Assembly (NCBI RefSeq): GCF_019059575.1 | Contig: NW_024881518.1 | Coordinates: 1,227,501 to 1,291,500 of the forward strand | Direction: 5' to 3' | Length of the DNA: 64,000 nt | Source: Amphibalanus amphitrite | Taxonomy: Eukaryota > Arthropoda > Thecostraca > Balanomorpha > Balanidae | Part shown: piece by piece, positions 55,894 through 64,000 of the stretch | Layout of the letters: every line of letters begins with the position of its first letter | How positions within the stretch are numbered: the first letter of the stretch is position 1 | The notes under the pieces: generated by a model | What the model saw: the letters and a program-made list of their open reading frames with translations, nothing else | What the model was told of the DNA's origin: nothing | Database searches by the model: none | Program-made: the position numbers and the translations under genes

Positions 55894-58470
55894 CTAGGGC
55901 ATGAAGGCCGCGACGGCTTCCTTCAGCACCGTCTCCACCTCTGCGCGCATGCCGTCGTCGATGGCCACCTGCTGGAGCTGTCTGTATCGCGGGTGAAGCG
56001 CCAGCGCGAGGTACTGCGCGGTGCCCACCTTGCCGCCGTACTTAGGCCCGGTGATGTGGTGGTGTAGGCTGGCCTACAGGTCCTTCACCAACTGCATGTC
56101 TGCTGGCGCTGGCTCCAGGTGGCGTTTGACATGCTCCAGCACCAGCGCCACCAGGAAGCCGGTGGGCTCGGCAGAGGCCGACAGCTTCTCGCTGACCAAG
56201 ATCGCCGAGAGAGCTGTGCAGCTCCAGCTCACCGAGTACCTGGAGAGGCACCATCTTCTTAGTGAGACTCAGCATGGCTACCGCAAGCGCCACTCGTGTG
56301 AGACTGCCCTGCACGTGGTCTCAGATGATGTATTGCGCGCGATGGACAGTAGTGAGATTGCCCTCTGGGCAATGGTGGACTTGTCCAAGTGTTTTGACAT
56401 GGTGCCGCACGATTTTCTGATCGACAAGCTGTCGGTGTATGGTATCGATCCCTTCTGGCTTGACGACTACCTCCGAGGTCATACACAGCAGGTCCAGGTC
56501 AGAAGTCACGAGGGCCAGCTGGTGCGATCGTCCGTGAGATCGAACTCAATCGGTGTATATCAGGGCGGATCGTTAAGTTGCATACTCTGGTGTATTTTCG
56601 CGAACGACCTCTGTCTCCATGTGCCCGATAATGTAAAAATAGTTCAGTTCGCCGATGATACCCAGATTTGGACAACTGGCAAAAAGCATGACCTCCCGTT
56701 ACTTATAAACCGGCTCGAGACAGCTCTCCAATCGATGTTTAACTGGTTCTGCGCACACCGTATGAAAGTGAACGAAGCAAAGACTGAACTGATGGTCATG
56801 GGAACGAAGCAGATGCTGAGAGGTATTTCTCATGTGAACGTTCAGTTCAACCAGGCAACAATCAGATCGTCAAACCATGTTCGTAACCTCGGTGTGATTT
56901 TCGACCGTAGCCTTGACTTCCAACCTCATGTCGATCAACTCGTTCCGAAATGTATAGGAATGCTCCTCGGCCTAAACCATGTCAAACATGTCATACCGAT
57001 CGCGACCTTGAAACATCTTATCACAGCTCTAGTTTTCCCCGTGCTGCGCTATTGCATGTCAGTTTACGGCATATGTAACAAGGCGCAAGTCCACCGCATT
57101 CAGAAGGTGATTAACTTTGCCGCACGAGTGCTCAGTGGACGCCGCAAGCATGAGAGCATATCAGATGTTGTGCGATCGCTCGGGTGGCTAAATGCTGATG
57201 AACTGATCACTTACCATAGAGTCATCACCATTCACCGACTGCTTACCGATGATGTACCGAGGCCAGTAGTCGCGACTATCCGCCCTCCCGCTCGTGAGCA
57301 GCACAGCCATAGTACTCGCACTGCTGATCTTCTCACAGTGCCGCGTATTCGCACAGAAGCGGGACGCAGTCGGCTGTGCTTCAGTGCCGTGAAGTTATAT
57401 AACTCTGTGCCTAGGAAGCCTGGCATGTCTATCAAAACAGCCACCAAGCAACACCTGTTTGCGTGCCGTGACGAGTGAGTTGTGGTGACCTTTGATTTGA
57501 TTTTATTTTATTTTCCCATTGTTTTGAATGTATCGGGGTAAATGCTTCCTATATCCGTATGCTTGTATTATTGACGTGCGATGGTGAAAAGCCCCTGAGA
57601 GCAGTGGACCTTCGTGAATATACATTCTGATTCTGATTCTGATTCTGACGCTGTTAAAGAAGGCCAGCACACCGACCACGGCGTCCAGCTCCTGCCGGTC
57701 GATCAGCTCCAGCAGCTGCCACGCCTCGTCCCTGTCGGCCACGCCGGGCAGGGTCTGCAGTGCTGGGATGCTGTGGCTGATGGACTCCAGCATCTTATAC
57801 TCGGAGTTCCATCGGGTGAGGACTGACGCTTTGAGGCCGCGGCAGTTGGGATCGGCTGACTGCAGCTTGCTGTTTATCCCCGTTCTCTTTGCATATCGCA
57901 TCAGCTTCTTGGCGCTGTCGACCATTTCGGCGACGGTGGGTGTGCTTTTCATTACCTGGCCCATGACCAGGTTGAGGTTGTGGCAGAAGCAGCTTTGCCA
58001 CCCGCGGCTACGGCCCTGGAACGCCACCTTGTTCGTAACCGCGTTGTCCGTGACGTAGATGACTGCCTTTATCGCTCCAGCAGTTCAGCGGCTCCAGCAT
58101 CTGGCGCGTGGCGCGGAAGGTGTTCGTCCCAGTGTGGCTCTCCGGCATGGCCTTGGTGCCGATCACGCGGCTGCGGAGCGTCCAGTCCTCGCCGACGTAT
58201 GTCACGTTTACAGTGCTGTACAGGGTAGAGGTCATCTCCTCCGTCCAGATGTCGGTGCTCACGGCGACAAAAGGCTGCTTCGCCAGCTCCTCCCGGAGAG
58301 CCTGGCGGGTGCGCTCAGCCGGCTCGCCGATGATGCTGGCGACAGTGGTGTGGCCGGGGAAGACCTCATGCGCTTCTCATTCTTCCCATGCTTGGCGCTG
58401 ACGTTGATAAGTGCCTGCGCTGCTTTTACAAAGCCAGATCCTGATTTTTTTTTAGGCAGCTTATAAGACA
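55894..58470 (-). pseudogene. hAT-family transposase pseudogene, split by a LINE
   Basis: On the minus strand the pieces run in order: FPGHTTVASIIGEP and VSTDIWTEEMTSTLYSTVNV (58.4-58.2 kb; the STDxWT block), then HNLNLVMGQVMKSTP and LKASVLTRWNSEYKMLESI (58.0-57.75 kb; the LxRWNS block), then LLELIDRQELDAVVGVLAFF up to the LINE at 57644. It resumes at 56196 with SEKLSASAEPTGF and VLEHVKRH and ends at TAG 55894. A stop (TAG after VKDL), a TGA and frame changes near 58.4 kb mark it as dead. The hAT transposase is a DDE enzyme acting at 8-bp targets. The terminal dimerisation block is not clearly present, so the right-hand end of the gene is lost or spliced away. Confidence 0.8.
56197..57644 (+). 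mobile_element. 5'-truncated LINE inserted in the hAT gene, with TTCTGA tail
   Basis: The insertion starts inside the polymerase frame (KIAERAVQLQLTEYLE) and runs through HGYRKRHSCETAL, AMVDLSKCFDMVPHDFLIDK, QGGSLSCILW and the catalytic FADD, to TGA at 57478. About 140 nt of 3' untranslated sequence follow and the end is a (TTCTGA)n tail at 57624-57644. CTGAC flanks it on both sides (56192-56196 and 57645-57649). No endonuclease part. The 427-codon frame is uninterrupted, suggesting a recent insertion. Jockey/CR1-type by motif, and different from both other LINEs in the window. Confidence 0.88.
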
Positions 58471-58482
58471 TACATTATGTCT

Positions 58483-58956
58483 CTAAAGGCCACGAGATAA
58501 GCTTCGTGGCCGTGATTTTCTGGTCACGGAGGCCGATGCACAGTCTATCTCGCAGCATTTTGTCCCCGTCTTGGAAAGCACACGTTGCTGCCAGAGATCG
58601 AAGGGCCGATATATATTGGCTGACTGACTCGTCTGCTTCTGACCGCGAGTGTAGAAATTGTACCGTTCTCGGACAACATTCTGGCGGGACACACAGAACG
58701 TCTCGAAGCGTGACACCAGCTCATCCAACCCTTGCTCTGCAGACCATCCTGAGAAATGAGAGGCGACTTCTTGTGCCTCACCACCAGCACAGTTGAGAAA
58801 AACGGCCACTTGGACGCCCTGGGGCTTGCCAGCGAGTTCGACAGCCACAGCGTAATTCTCCCATTCACGCCGCCAGGTCCGCCATCTTGTTGCTAATTGC
58901 GGTGATGAAATCTCGAGCTCTGCCGGTGGGCGAAGATTCGACAGCATAGTCGGCAC
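58483..58956 (-). pseudogene. Gag remnant of a Ty3/gypsy-type LTR element
   Basis: The ATG at 58956 opens 157 codons containing WRTWRREWENYAVAVEL, AVFLNCAGGEAQEV and RYNFYTRGQKQ, the capsid pattern of gypsy-class gag (WxxWxxxFxNY ... IGxEA ... FxxRxQ). A frame change follows, with RDRLCIGLRD in the next frame, so gag is disrupted. A tRNA-Leu-type primer site lies 16 nt upstream. The left side runs straight into the hAT pseudogene; protease and polymerase are missing. Confidence 0.75.
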
Positions 58957-58971
58957 CTTTGTGTTGCGTTA

Positions 58972-58984
58972 ACTTCTGACACCA
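58972..58984 (-). other. Primer binding site, tRNA-Leu type
   Basis: The minus strand reads TGGTGTCAGAAGT, complementary to the 3' end of eukaryotic leucine tRNAs (ACTTCTGACACCA). It is followed downstream by the gag frame, and an LTR edge (TG on the plus strand at 58985) abuts it. Confidence 0.7.
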
Positions 58985-59100
58985 TGTAACGTTATTGGCG
59001 CGCGCAGCGCCGTCCGGCTGGCTCACTGCGCGGCCGCGCACCGGCGCGCGCGCCTTCGGCATGGCTCGGTAATGACAGAAGAAATCACTCGCAGAAACCA
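58985..59100 (-). repeat. Probable LTR edge of the gypsy-type element
   Basis: Sequence immediately outside the primer site begins TG on the plus strand and is GC-rich (GGCGCGCGCAGCGCC). The outer LTR end and a second LTR were not found, so the length is unknown. Confidence 0.4.
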
Positions 59101-59120
59101 CTCGTGTCCGCTGCGGTTAA

Positions 59121-59609
59121 AGGGACCCTCCCACCTTCAAAAAAGTTAATGAATTGGCATGAAAGTGATGTCCCTTGGTTCAGAAAGAGCGAAAACGAAT
59201 ATCTACCAAATTTCACCGAAAAATATTCACTGGTTTTCAAGATATTAGGCTTTTACTTTTGTTTACTTTTTGGGATCTCCCCTGTTACTAGCGACTTTAT
59301 TTGGAAGCAATAATTTGGCAGCCTTAAAGTGCGGCAGACGTTGCGCGCAAAGCAGCGTATACCACCACGTGTTAACGATGATTTTAGTCTAAGATTTAAA
59401 AATCGTTAGATCTCCGCTGACGTCACAAATTCTAAGGGGGCATTCCAATGCATTAGCCCCTTAGAATCCGAAAACTGCAAGTTTGAAATTCCATATCTTC
59501 GAATTAAAGCATTTTTCGATGTTGTGAGTGCCCAAACCGGTATTTGCAGGCCATGGCCACCAATTTGGCTATCTCAACTCAAAACTAATGTTAAGGTGGG
59601 AGTGTCCCT
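59121..59609. mobile_element. TTAA-flanked short element with AGGGACNCTCCCACCTT ends
   Basis: AGGGACCCTCCCACCTT at 59121 and the complement of AGGGACACTCCCACCTTAA ending at 59609 are flanked by TTAA (59117-59120 and 59610-59613). The 489-bp interior is non-coding. It has no G/C palindromes, so it belongs to another TTAA family than copies a-f. Confidence 0.85.
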
Positions 59610-60144
59610 TTAAGCTCTGAAGCGACAATGGCGGCTAGGCGATGCGCTCGTACGGCGCATGCGCCAACTACGCCTGTCTCCGGTACGGTAGTATTTTACT
59701 TTACGGTACGGTTAATATATATCGCACTGTACCACGTTGCCGCACGGCTGACCGATAAATGCTTTCCAGGTGCCAGGGCCCCTGAAAGACCATTTAGATA
59801 TCATATAACGTAAGAGGATTTGTATTTAATAATGCCACATACTCGACAGTACCAACCAACCCTAGCTCGGGTCTCTGACTGCACAACCCTCCGGCTGCCG
59901 CGCCCTCACTTTCCGTCAACGACGAGTTCGCTTTTCTGCCGTTAGATGACAGCACGTCTCTGAGCACTACAATACGCCACAAAACCTTTCTTAGGTTTCC
60001 AATTTTGGTTTACCCTCGCACCATAACCGAGCTCTAAAAATAATGCAAACACATGTCTTAAACGATTGTAGTGTATTCCATAGTGCATACGCAACGAGGC
60101 AGCGCAAGTGGCAGCGACATACGACCAAGCACCCAATGTAAGCC

Positions 60145-60475
60145 TCAGAGGTCCGTAGGTATTTTCTTGATGCTTATCAGCGCCGCCGGCTTCGTGAGTC
60201 CCAGGCACACACGCTGTACCATTGTCAAAAGCGTGGCCCGCTCGCTGGTCTCTCCAATGCACAGCACACAATGGGCTATCATCCACAGCAAAAGGCAGCG
60301 CTGTACTGTGCCACAGGCTATTTTAGCCCCGGCGCACAGCAGCTCAGTTCCCTCCATGGAGGGGTGTTCTGCGTACCATGTTTAGAACGCTCCGATCTGC
60401 CCCGGCGTTGAAGCAGCCCGGCACCTTCAGTGCGTCCATCAGCGCAGCAAACGTCTCATCATCTGAAAGTATATC
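60145..60475 (-). pseudogene. Exon-like unidentified coding remnant
   Basis: The minus strand reads DDETFAALMDALKVPGCFNA after a CTTTCAG acceptor-like site, then a stop, and in another frame LLCAGAKIACGTVQR and LTKPAALISIKKIP up to a stop at 60145. Composition is protein-like, but the pieces are out of frame. No family recognised. The interval 59.62-60.14 kb holds nothing supportable. Confidence 0.3.
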
Positions 60476-60641
60476 ATACTGGCTAACGATGGATTACAAT
60501 TGTATCATAAGATATTGAGAAAAACAACAATTATAAGAATTAGATCGGCGGCCTTCTGCTGTTTCTGGCCGGAGATGGAGGTTCTAGCTGATCCTCAACG
60601 GTGGTTGAATTGACAAGAGAGTCACTGTGCTCCAGTCAGGG

Positions 60642-60789
60642 TAGTCCAGAATCACGAGGCGTCTTAGATCCCGGGTGGGTCTGTCCTCTCTTCTCCTTCA
60701 CGGCCGAGTTGTGTTTAGTCCAGAATCACGAGGCGTCTTAGATCCCGGGTGGGTCTGTCCTCTCTTCTCCTTCACGGCCGAGTTGTGTT
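60642..60789. repeat. Perfect 74-bp tandem duplication
   Basis: TAGTCCAGAATCACGAGGCG starts at 60642 and again at 60716; the two units are essentially identical. Downstream 60.8-61.27 kb is open in one plus frame but has no recognisable domain. Confidence 0.95.
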
Positions 60790-61275
60790 CCCTCGTGCTC
60801 GTTATTACCGGTTCCATCGTGACCGGGGCGCTTCTCCTGGCGCCGAAAGGGCTGCGTCCGCTGGCACTCCGGGTCCAGACGGACTCGAGAAAACGTTTGC
60901 GTCGCGCTGGGGGCTCCTGGCTCGGCCCCCTTCCCAGCTGCTTTCCCGCCGGATGTCGTTAACCGCAACTTTATTCTGTCGACGGTCGCCTCGGCGCGTC
61001 TCTGTCCCTCTCCTTTTCCGTCAGGACTCGGACGTGACGTTTTTCGCACCCGGCTTCCTGTTGAGGTCGGTACTTCCACTCCGCCTGATGCCCTTTGGTG
61101 GATGTTTGATGTGTCTGGGACTGGCTAGCGCGGACGGTCGGTCGTGTTTGTGTTTCTCCCGTCAGCGAACGTTTGATCTTGCGTCGTCAGCCGGTCAGTG
61201 GAGGCAGCGGCGGGCGTGGGACTCGCTCGCTTCCTCGGTCCAGACGTCGCGGCAGAGAGAGTGCGATATAAGAAA

Positions 61276-61372
61276 GTTACGGCCTTTGCGTATGAAAAAT
61301 ATAACTGAGATATGGAAAAGCGTCACAGCATTAGCTGTTACACTACCACTGGGGCACCAATCACAAAGCTCT
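61276..61372. repeat. Dispersed repeat, copy 1
   Basis: GTCACAGCATTAGCTGTTAC and the following GGGGCACCAATCACAAAGCTC recur at 63822-63920, preceded in both places by a TACG(G/C)C...GC(G/A)TATGAAAAA block. Function unknown. Confidence 0.85.
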
Positions 61373-61952
61373 GAGTTAACTCATCGCAATGGGCTTCTGA
61401 CACAAGCGTTATTATCCCGGTGCTATCTACAGTCCTGTGCTGCACTGTTACTTTGTCTGCCACAATGCCAACGTAGGTCATCCGTTCAACGTAGGGCATC
61501 TGTACATGATCAAGGACTACGTTACTGAAAGCATGCCTAAAACGCTGCATTTGCGGACAATGGTGACAAAGAGCAACCCATCGGTGAGCCATTGCACAGA
61601 TGGGTTGATCGACTTCAACTCATCTGTGCATTGTGCAAAGCACTTCAGTGTTTTCATACATCACGCTGCCAAAAAATGCTTCGTGACGTGGTATGGTGCC
61701 TTTCAGTTTTTATCTTCGGTGCAAGTTTTACTTGTCATGTAACCTCCTTCAAGTAAGTTGTGATTTCCAACTTTCGAGGGCATCTAAGATTTATCCGGGC
61801 AAACTATCTCCACCTTCACCCCGTGCATACCACCACACCTACTGGTTAAAAAGAGAGAGTAAAAAAGGCCCATGGGCTTTTGGATCCAGTAGCAACCTCC
61901 CGCCGTTTGGCCTCTGTTGCAGCTTTGGTATTTCCGCAGGGCTCATGACGTT

Positions 61953-62561
61953 GTCGTAGTGCGCTGATGCGTAGCGCTGGCTAAGCGGACGGTCTGTGCG
62001 TGACGCACAGACCGCCAGCTCTGCGGGCTTGACGCACGGACGGGCTGCGGTAGCCGTTGTTGAAACAGGGTACGGAAGAGTTCCGTATCAACCGGGCGTC
62101 CCCGGCTGCGGCTAGCTCGTTGCGCATGGAGCGTAACAGCGCCGTCGGCTTCTGATCGCCGAGCTGCTGGCGGCCGAGCAGGGCTTGTAGTCGGTCGGCG
62201 CGCTGTGCCAGGCGGGCTTGGAGCGCCGCACACAGCACGTCAAAAGACCGGGATGACCGGATGACGTCCTTGACCTGGACGGCGATGTTGGCGGGGAGGT
62301 TTGCGACGAGGAGCTTAAACCTCAGCTCGTCGGAGTTGACCCCGCTGACGTCGAAAGCGCACTGCACCTGCAGTAGCCACAGGTCGGGCTCTTCCGGAGA
62401 GCATGGTGGTAGCCGGAAGCTAGCCATGGGCCGATGAGTTGACTCGGAGGCTGAAGCTGGAACGCTGGCTGAGTCTTGAGCTGCGGCGCCGGACTGTGCG
62501 CTGTCCGCCGGCATGACGAGAGGCTAAGGTCGAACGACGGAGATCACGTCGGGGTCACCAA
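61953..62561 (-). mobile_element. Internally deleted Ty3/gypsy-type LTR element (CsRn1-like)
   Basis: On the minus strand a tRNA-Trp-type primer site (62560-62543) precedes an ATG (62514) and gag: EPDLWLLQVQCAFDVSGVN, FKLLVANLPANIAVQVKDVI, LLGRQQLGDQKPTALLRSM. The frame shifts near 62110 (ELFRTLFQQRLPQPV continues it) and soon meets a 45-bp piece of LTR at 61953-61998. That piece matches sequence starting at 62562 (TGTCGTAG, then GTAGCGCTGGCTAAGCGGAC), so almost all of gag-pol and most of one LTR are deleted. Dead copy. Confidence 0.75.
62543..62560 (-). other. Primer binding site, tRNA-Trp type
   Basis: The plus strand ATCACGTCGGGGTCACCA equals the 3' end of eukaryotic tryptophan tRNAs over all 18 nt, so the minus strand is a perfect primer site. 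tRNA-Trp priming is known for CsRn1-group gypsy elements. Confidence 0.85.
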
Positions 62562-62800
62562 TGTCGTAGGTGCGCTGTACGTAGCGCTGGCTAAGCGGAC
62601 GGTCTGTGTTAATCTATCCGTGAGCCGTACGACGGCCGACAGGGCCTGAGTTGGCTGTGGCCGATGCGACCTAGTCAGGTCGTTCGTGTGAATCTCCGTG
62701 TTCTTCCCTCGCCTCAGAGTAGCCGCTCTTCTCCAAATGCCCGAGCCGTTTTCTATGTGTACATATTTGTCTTGCAGCAAACAGCAGAGTCGAAAACGAA
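62562..62800 (-). repeat. 5' LTR (left edge defined, right edge not)
   Basis: It starts TGTCGTAGGTGCGC next to the primer site and is repeated in part at 61953-61998. The outer boundary is estimated only; no target duplication was found. Confidence 0.45.
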
Positions 62801-63445
62801 TTGACAATGTTGCCGAAAGCCGCGGTCATATGCTGACCGTCCCTAGTACCAGCAATATGCCCGCAGGCGCGGCGAGAAACAAGCTTAACGTATGCGTAAC
62901 CGTCCGGCTACCGGGAGAGCCCCTACCCATTGACCTCTATTAGTACCGTGGTGCGTCCTGAGTCGCGGTTCCGGCGAAACTGAGCCGTTACCGGCGGCCG
63001 GAGGCCCGCGCAGGGGCCTAGGCCGCCTCCCATTGGTTGGCTGCGCTGTGTCATGCCGCCAGCGGTTAGAAAGCGCGCGAAAAATCGCCAGCAGTCGGAG
63101 ATTTTCGTATTGTATTATCAGCTTTAGTATGTAGTATGTATTTTCAGCATTTTTATTATATAGTATGTATTATTATTATATAGTATGTATTATCAGCTTT
63201 TTTCCAAAGTTTCAGAGTTGTGGCGCCCTCGCCACCACCTCGAGAAGTTGCGTGATTGCAAGTAAGCATCACAACAAATTCTAGAACCTTGGCAAACAAG
63301 TTGAGTCACGTCACGATTTTTGATTACAGAATGATAACACGGATAACACTTCCTGTTCCTGTCCGATTTTGCGAGAATCCGTGGTTCTAGGGCTCCCAGT
63401 GCGTTTTGGTTGTTTTGGGAATATAAATATCAAGACTTTTGAAAG

Positions 63446-63666
63446 GAGAGCTGCGCCTCTCCTCGGCACTGAACCAGCTGCGCAGCTCACCACTGCTGAA
63501 TGCCGTGCTGAGACCGGCCGACTGTCGGGCCGTGTTCGCACTGCCGCCTGCCCCGCCGCCAGCCAAACAGCTGCACACCGCCCTGCTGCGCTCACTGGAC
63601 CGACTGCAGCGGGAGACGGTGTGCAGCGTGTCAGCGGCCGTGCGGAGTGAGCCCAAGTCGCCCAAG
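63446..63666 (+). CDS. Coding exon, possibly SAAL1 continuation
   Basis: An AAAG acceptor (ending 63445) and an AAG|GTGTGC donor (63667) bound 221 nt: two nucleotides completing a codon, then 73 codons, leaving in phase 0. The product is a helical Leu/Ala-rich segment (SSALNQLRSSPLLNAVL, PPAPPPAKQLHTALLRSLDR). GC-rich codon use resembles the SAAL1 exon at 35006-36005, which leaves one nucleotide and so is phase-compatible. The pattern PP...Q...L..S...L loosely fits a middle part of SAAL1. An alternative is part of a RhoGEF (DH) domain, whose helices have a similar LRxxDxxxVF...LH..LL..L pattern. The acceptor has a poor polypyrimidine tract. The next exon would lie beyond the window or in the last 330 nt, where I see none. 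Confidence 0.45.
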
Positions 63667-63821
63667 GTGTGCGTCATCCACGGTCATCCATGTTCAGGGT
63701 AGAGTGTGTTGCCGATTCATTTATGTATGTACCATGTATTATCGCCTTAGCCTGAGGTTGTGGTCGCTAGCAGAATGTTTCCACTCTTGAATATGCTCAG
63801 ACATATTGTAATAGGAGAATG

Positions 63822-63920
63822 TTACGCCTTTTGCATATGAAAAACACATAGCATTGATGTATGAAAAAATGTCACAGCATTAGCTGTTACACTACCACTG
63901 GGGCACCAATCACAAAGCTC
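63822..63920. repeat. Dispersed repeat, copy 2
   Basis: Matches 61276-61372 over about 95 nt in the same orientation, with a few substitutions and a small indel. Confidence 0.85.
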
Positions 63921-64000
63921 ACTTCAGTGGCGGTCAAGCGCCCACGTTGACCGCTAAGAGCCTACATCAACCTCTGAGGCCCCACAGCTGGCCTATGAGG

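Noticed and set aside
60749-61528. 259-codon plus-strand frame
   Set aside because: It begins in a tandem duplication, mixes low-complexity Arg/Ser/Leu sequence with a dispersed repeat (61276-61372), and shows no domain; no splice sites support it.

Overview
The window is eukaryotic nuclear DNA: genes are split into exons with GT-AG junctions and matching phases, there are no operons, and most of the sequence is transposable-element (TE) debris. Two host genes can be named. The element repertoire (TTAA-flanked elements, mariners, CR1/Jockey-like LINEs, hAT, Ty3/gypsy pieces and an endogenous alphavirus-like RNA virus copy) and the very GC-rich coding exons fit an invertebrate. An arthropod, perhaps a crustacean, is my inference; no rRNA, mitochondrial or other decisive marker is present.

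Layout. At 0.8-1.0 kb there is a probable terminal exon on the minus strand. At 4.1-8.1 kb lies the 3' part of a plus-strand gene for a single-pass membrane protein ending in a PDZ-ligand-like tail. From 10.06 to 19.94 kb (minus strand) is a complete four-exon mRNA-export adaptor gene (ALYREF/REF). Its 8.1-kb first intron holds a three-level nest: a DNA transposon with an 8-bp target duplication contains a LINE, and the LINE contains a mariner. From 20.8 to 34.8 kb are large TTAA-flanked elements with subterminal G-run/C-run palindromes. They are nested with mariner and LINE sequence, and related copies inside the window supply the pre-insertion sites. At 35.0-36.0 kb is a long coding exon of SAAL1 (plus strand).

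The 36.0-63.4 kb stretch may be one huge SAAL1 intron, because a phase-compatible plus-strand exon reappears at 63.45 kb. It holds an RNA-virus-derived insert at 37.8-39.9 kb (polymerase C-terminal half plus a small secreted-protein ORF) that is itself split by a TTAA-type element. It also holds a tandemly duplicated RING/SWIM zinc-finger locus (40.1-42.4 kb), a broken tyrosine-recombinase-like gene (42.6-44.6 kb), a 53-bp satellite (45.8-46.1 kb), several terminal-inverted-repeat elements (48.9-52.9 and 59.1-59.6 kb), a small two-exon gene of unknown role (53.2-53.75 kb), and a hAT transposase pseudogene interrupted by a LINE fragment (55.9-58.5 kb). Two gag remnants of LTR elements follow (58.5-59.0 and 61.95-62.56 kb), with tRNA-Leu-type and tRNA-Trp-type primer binding sites.

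The host genes are not obviously functionally linked. The main story is element-into-element history that can be read directly from target duplications, empty paralogous sites and reading frames that resume exactly across insertions.
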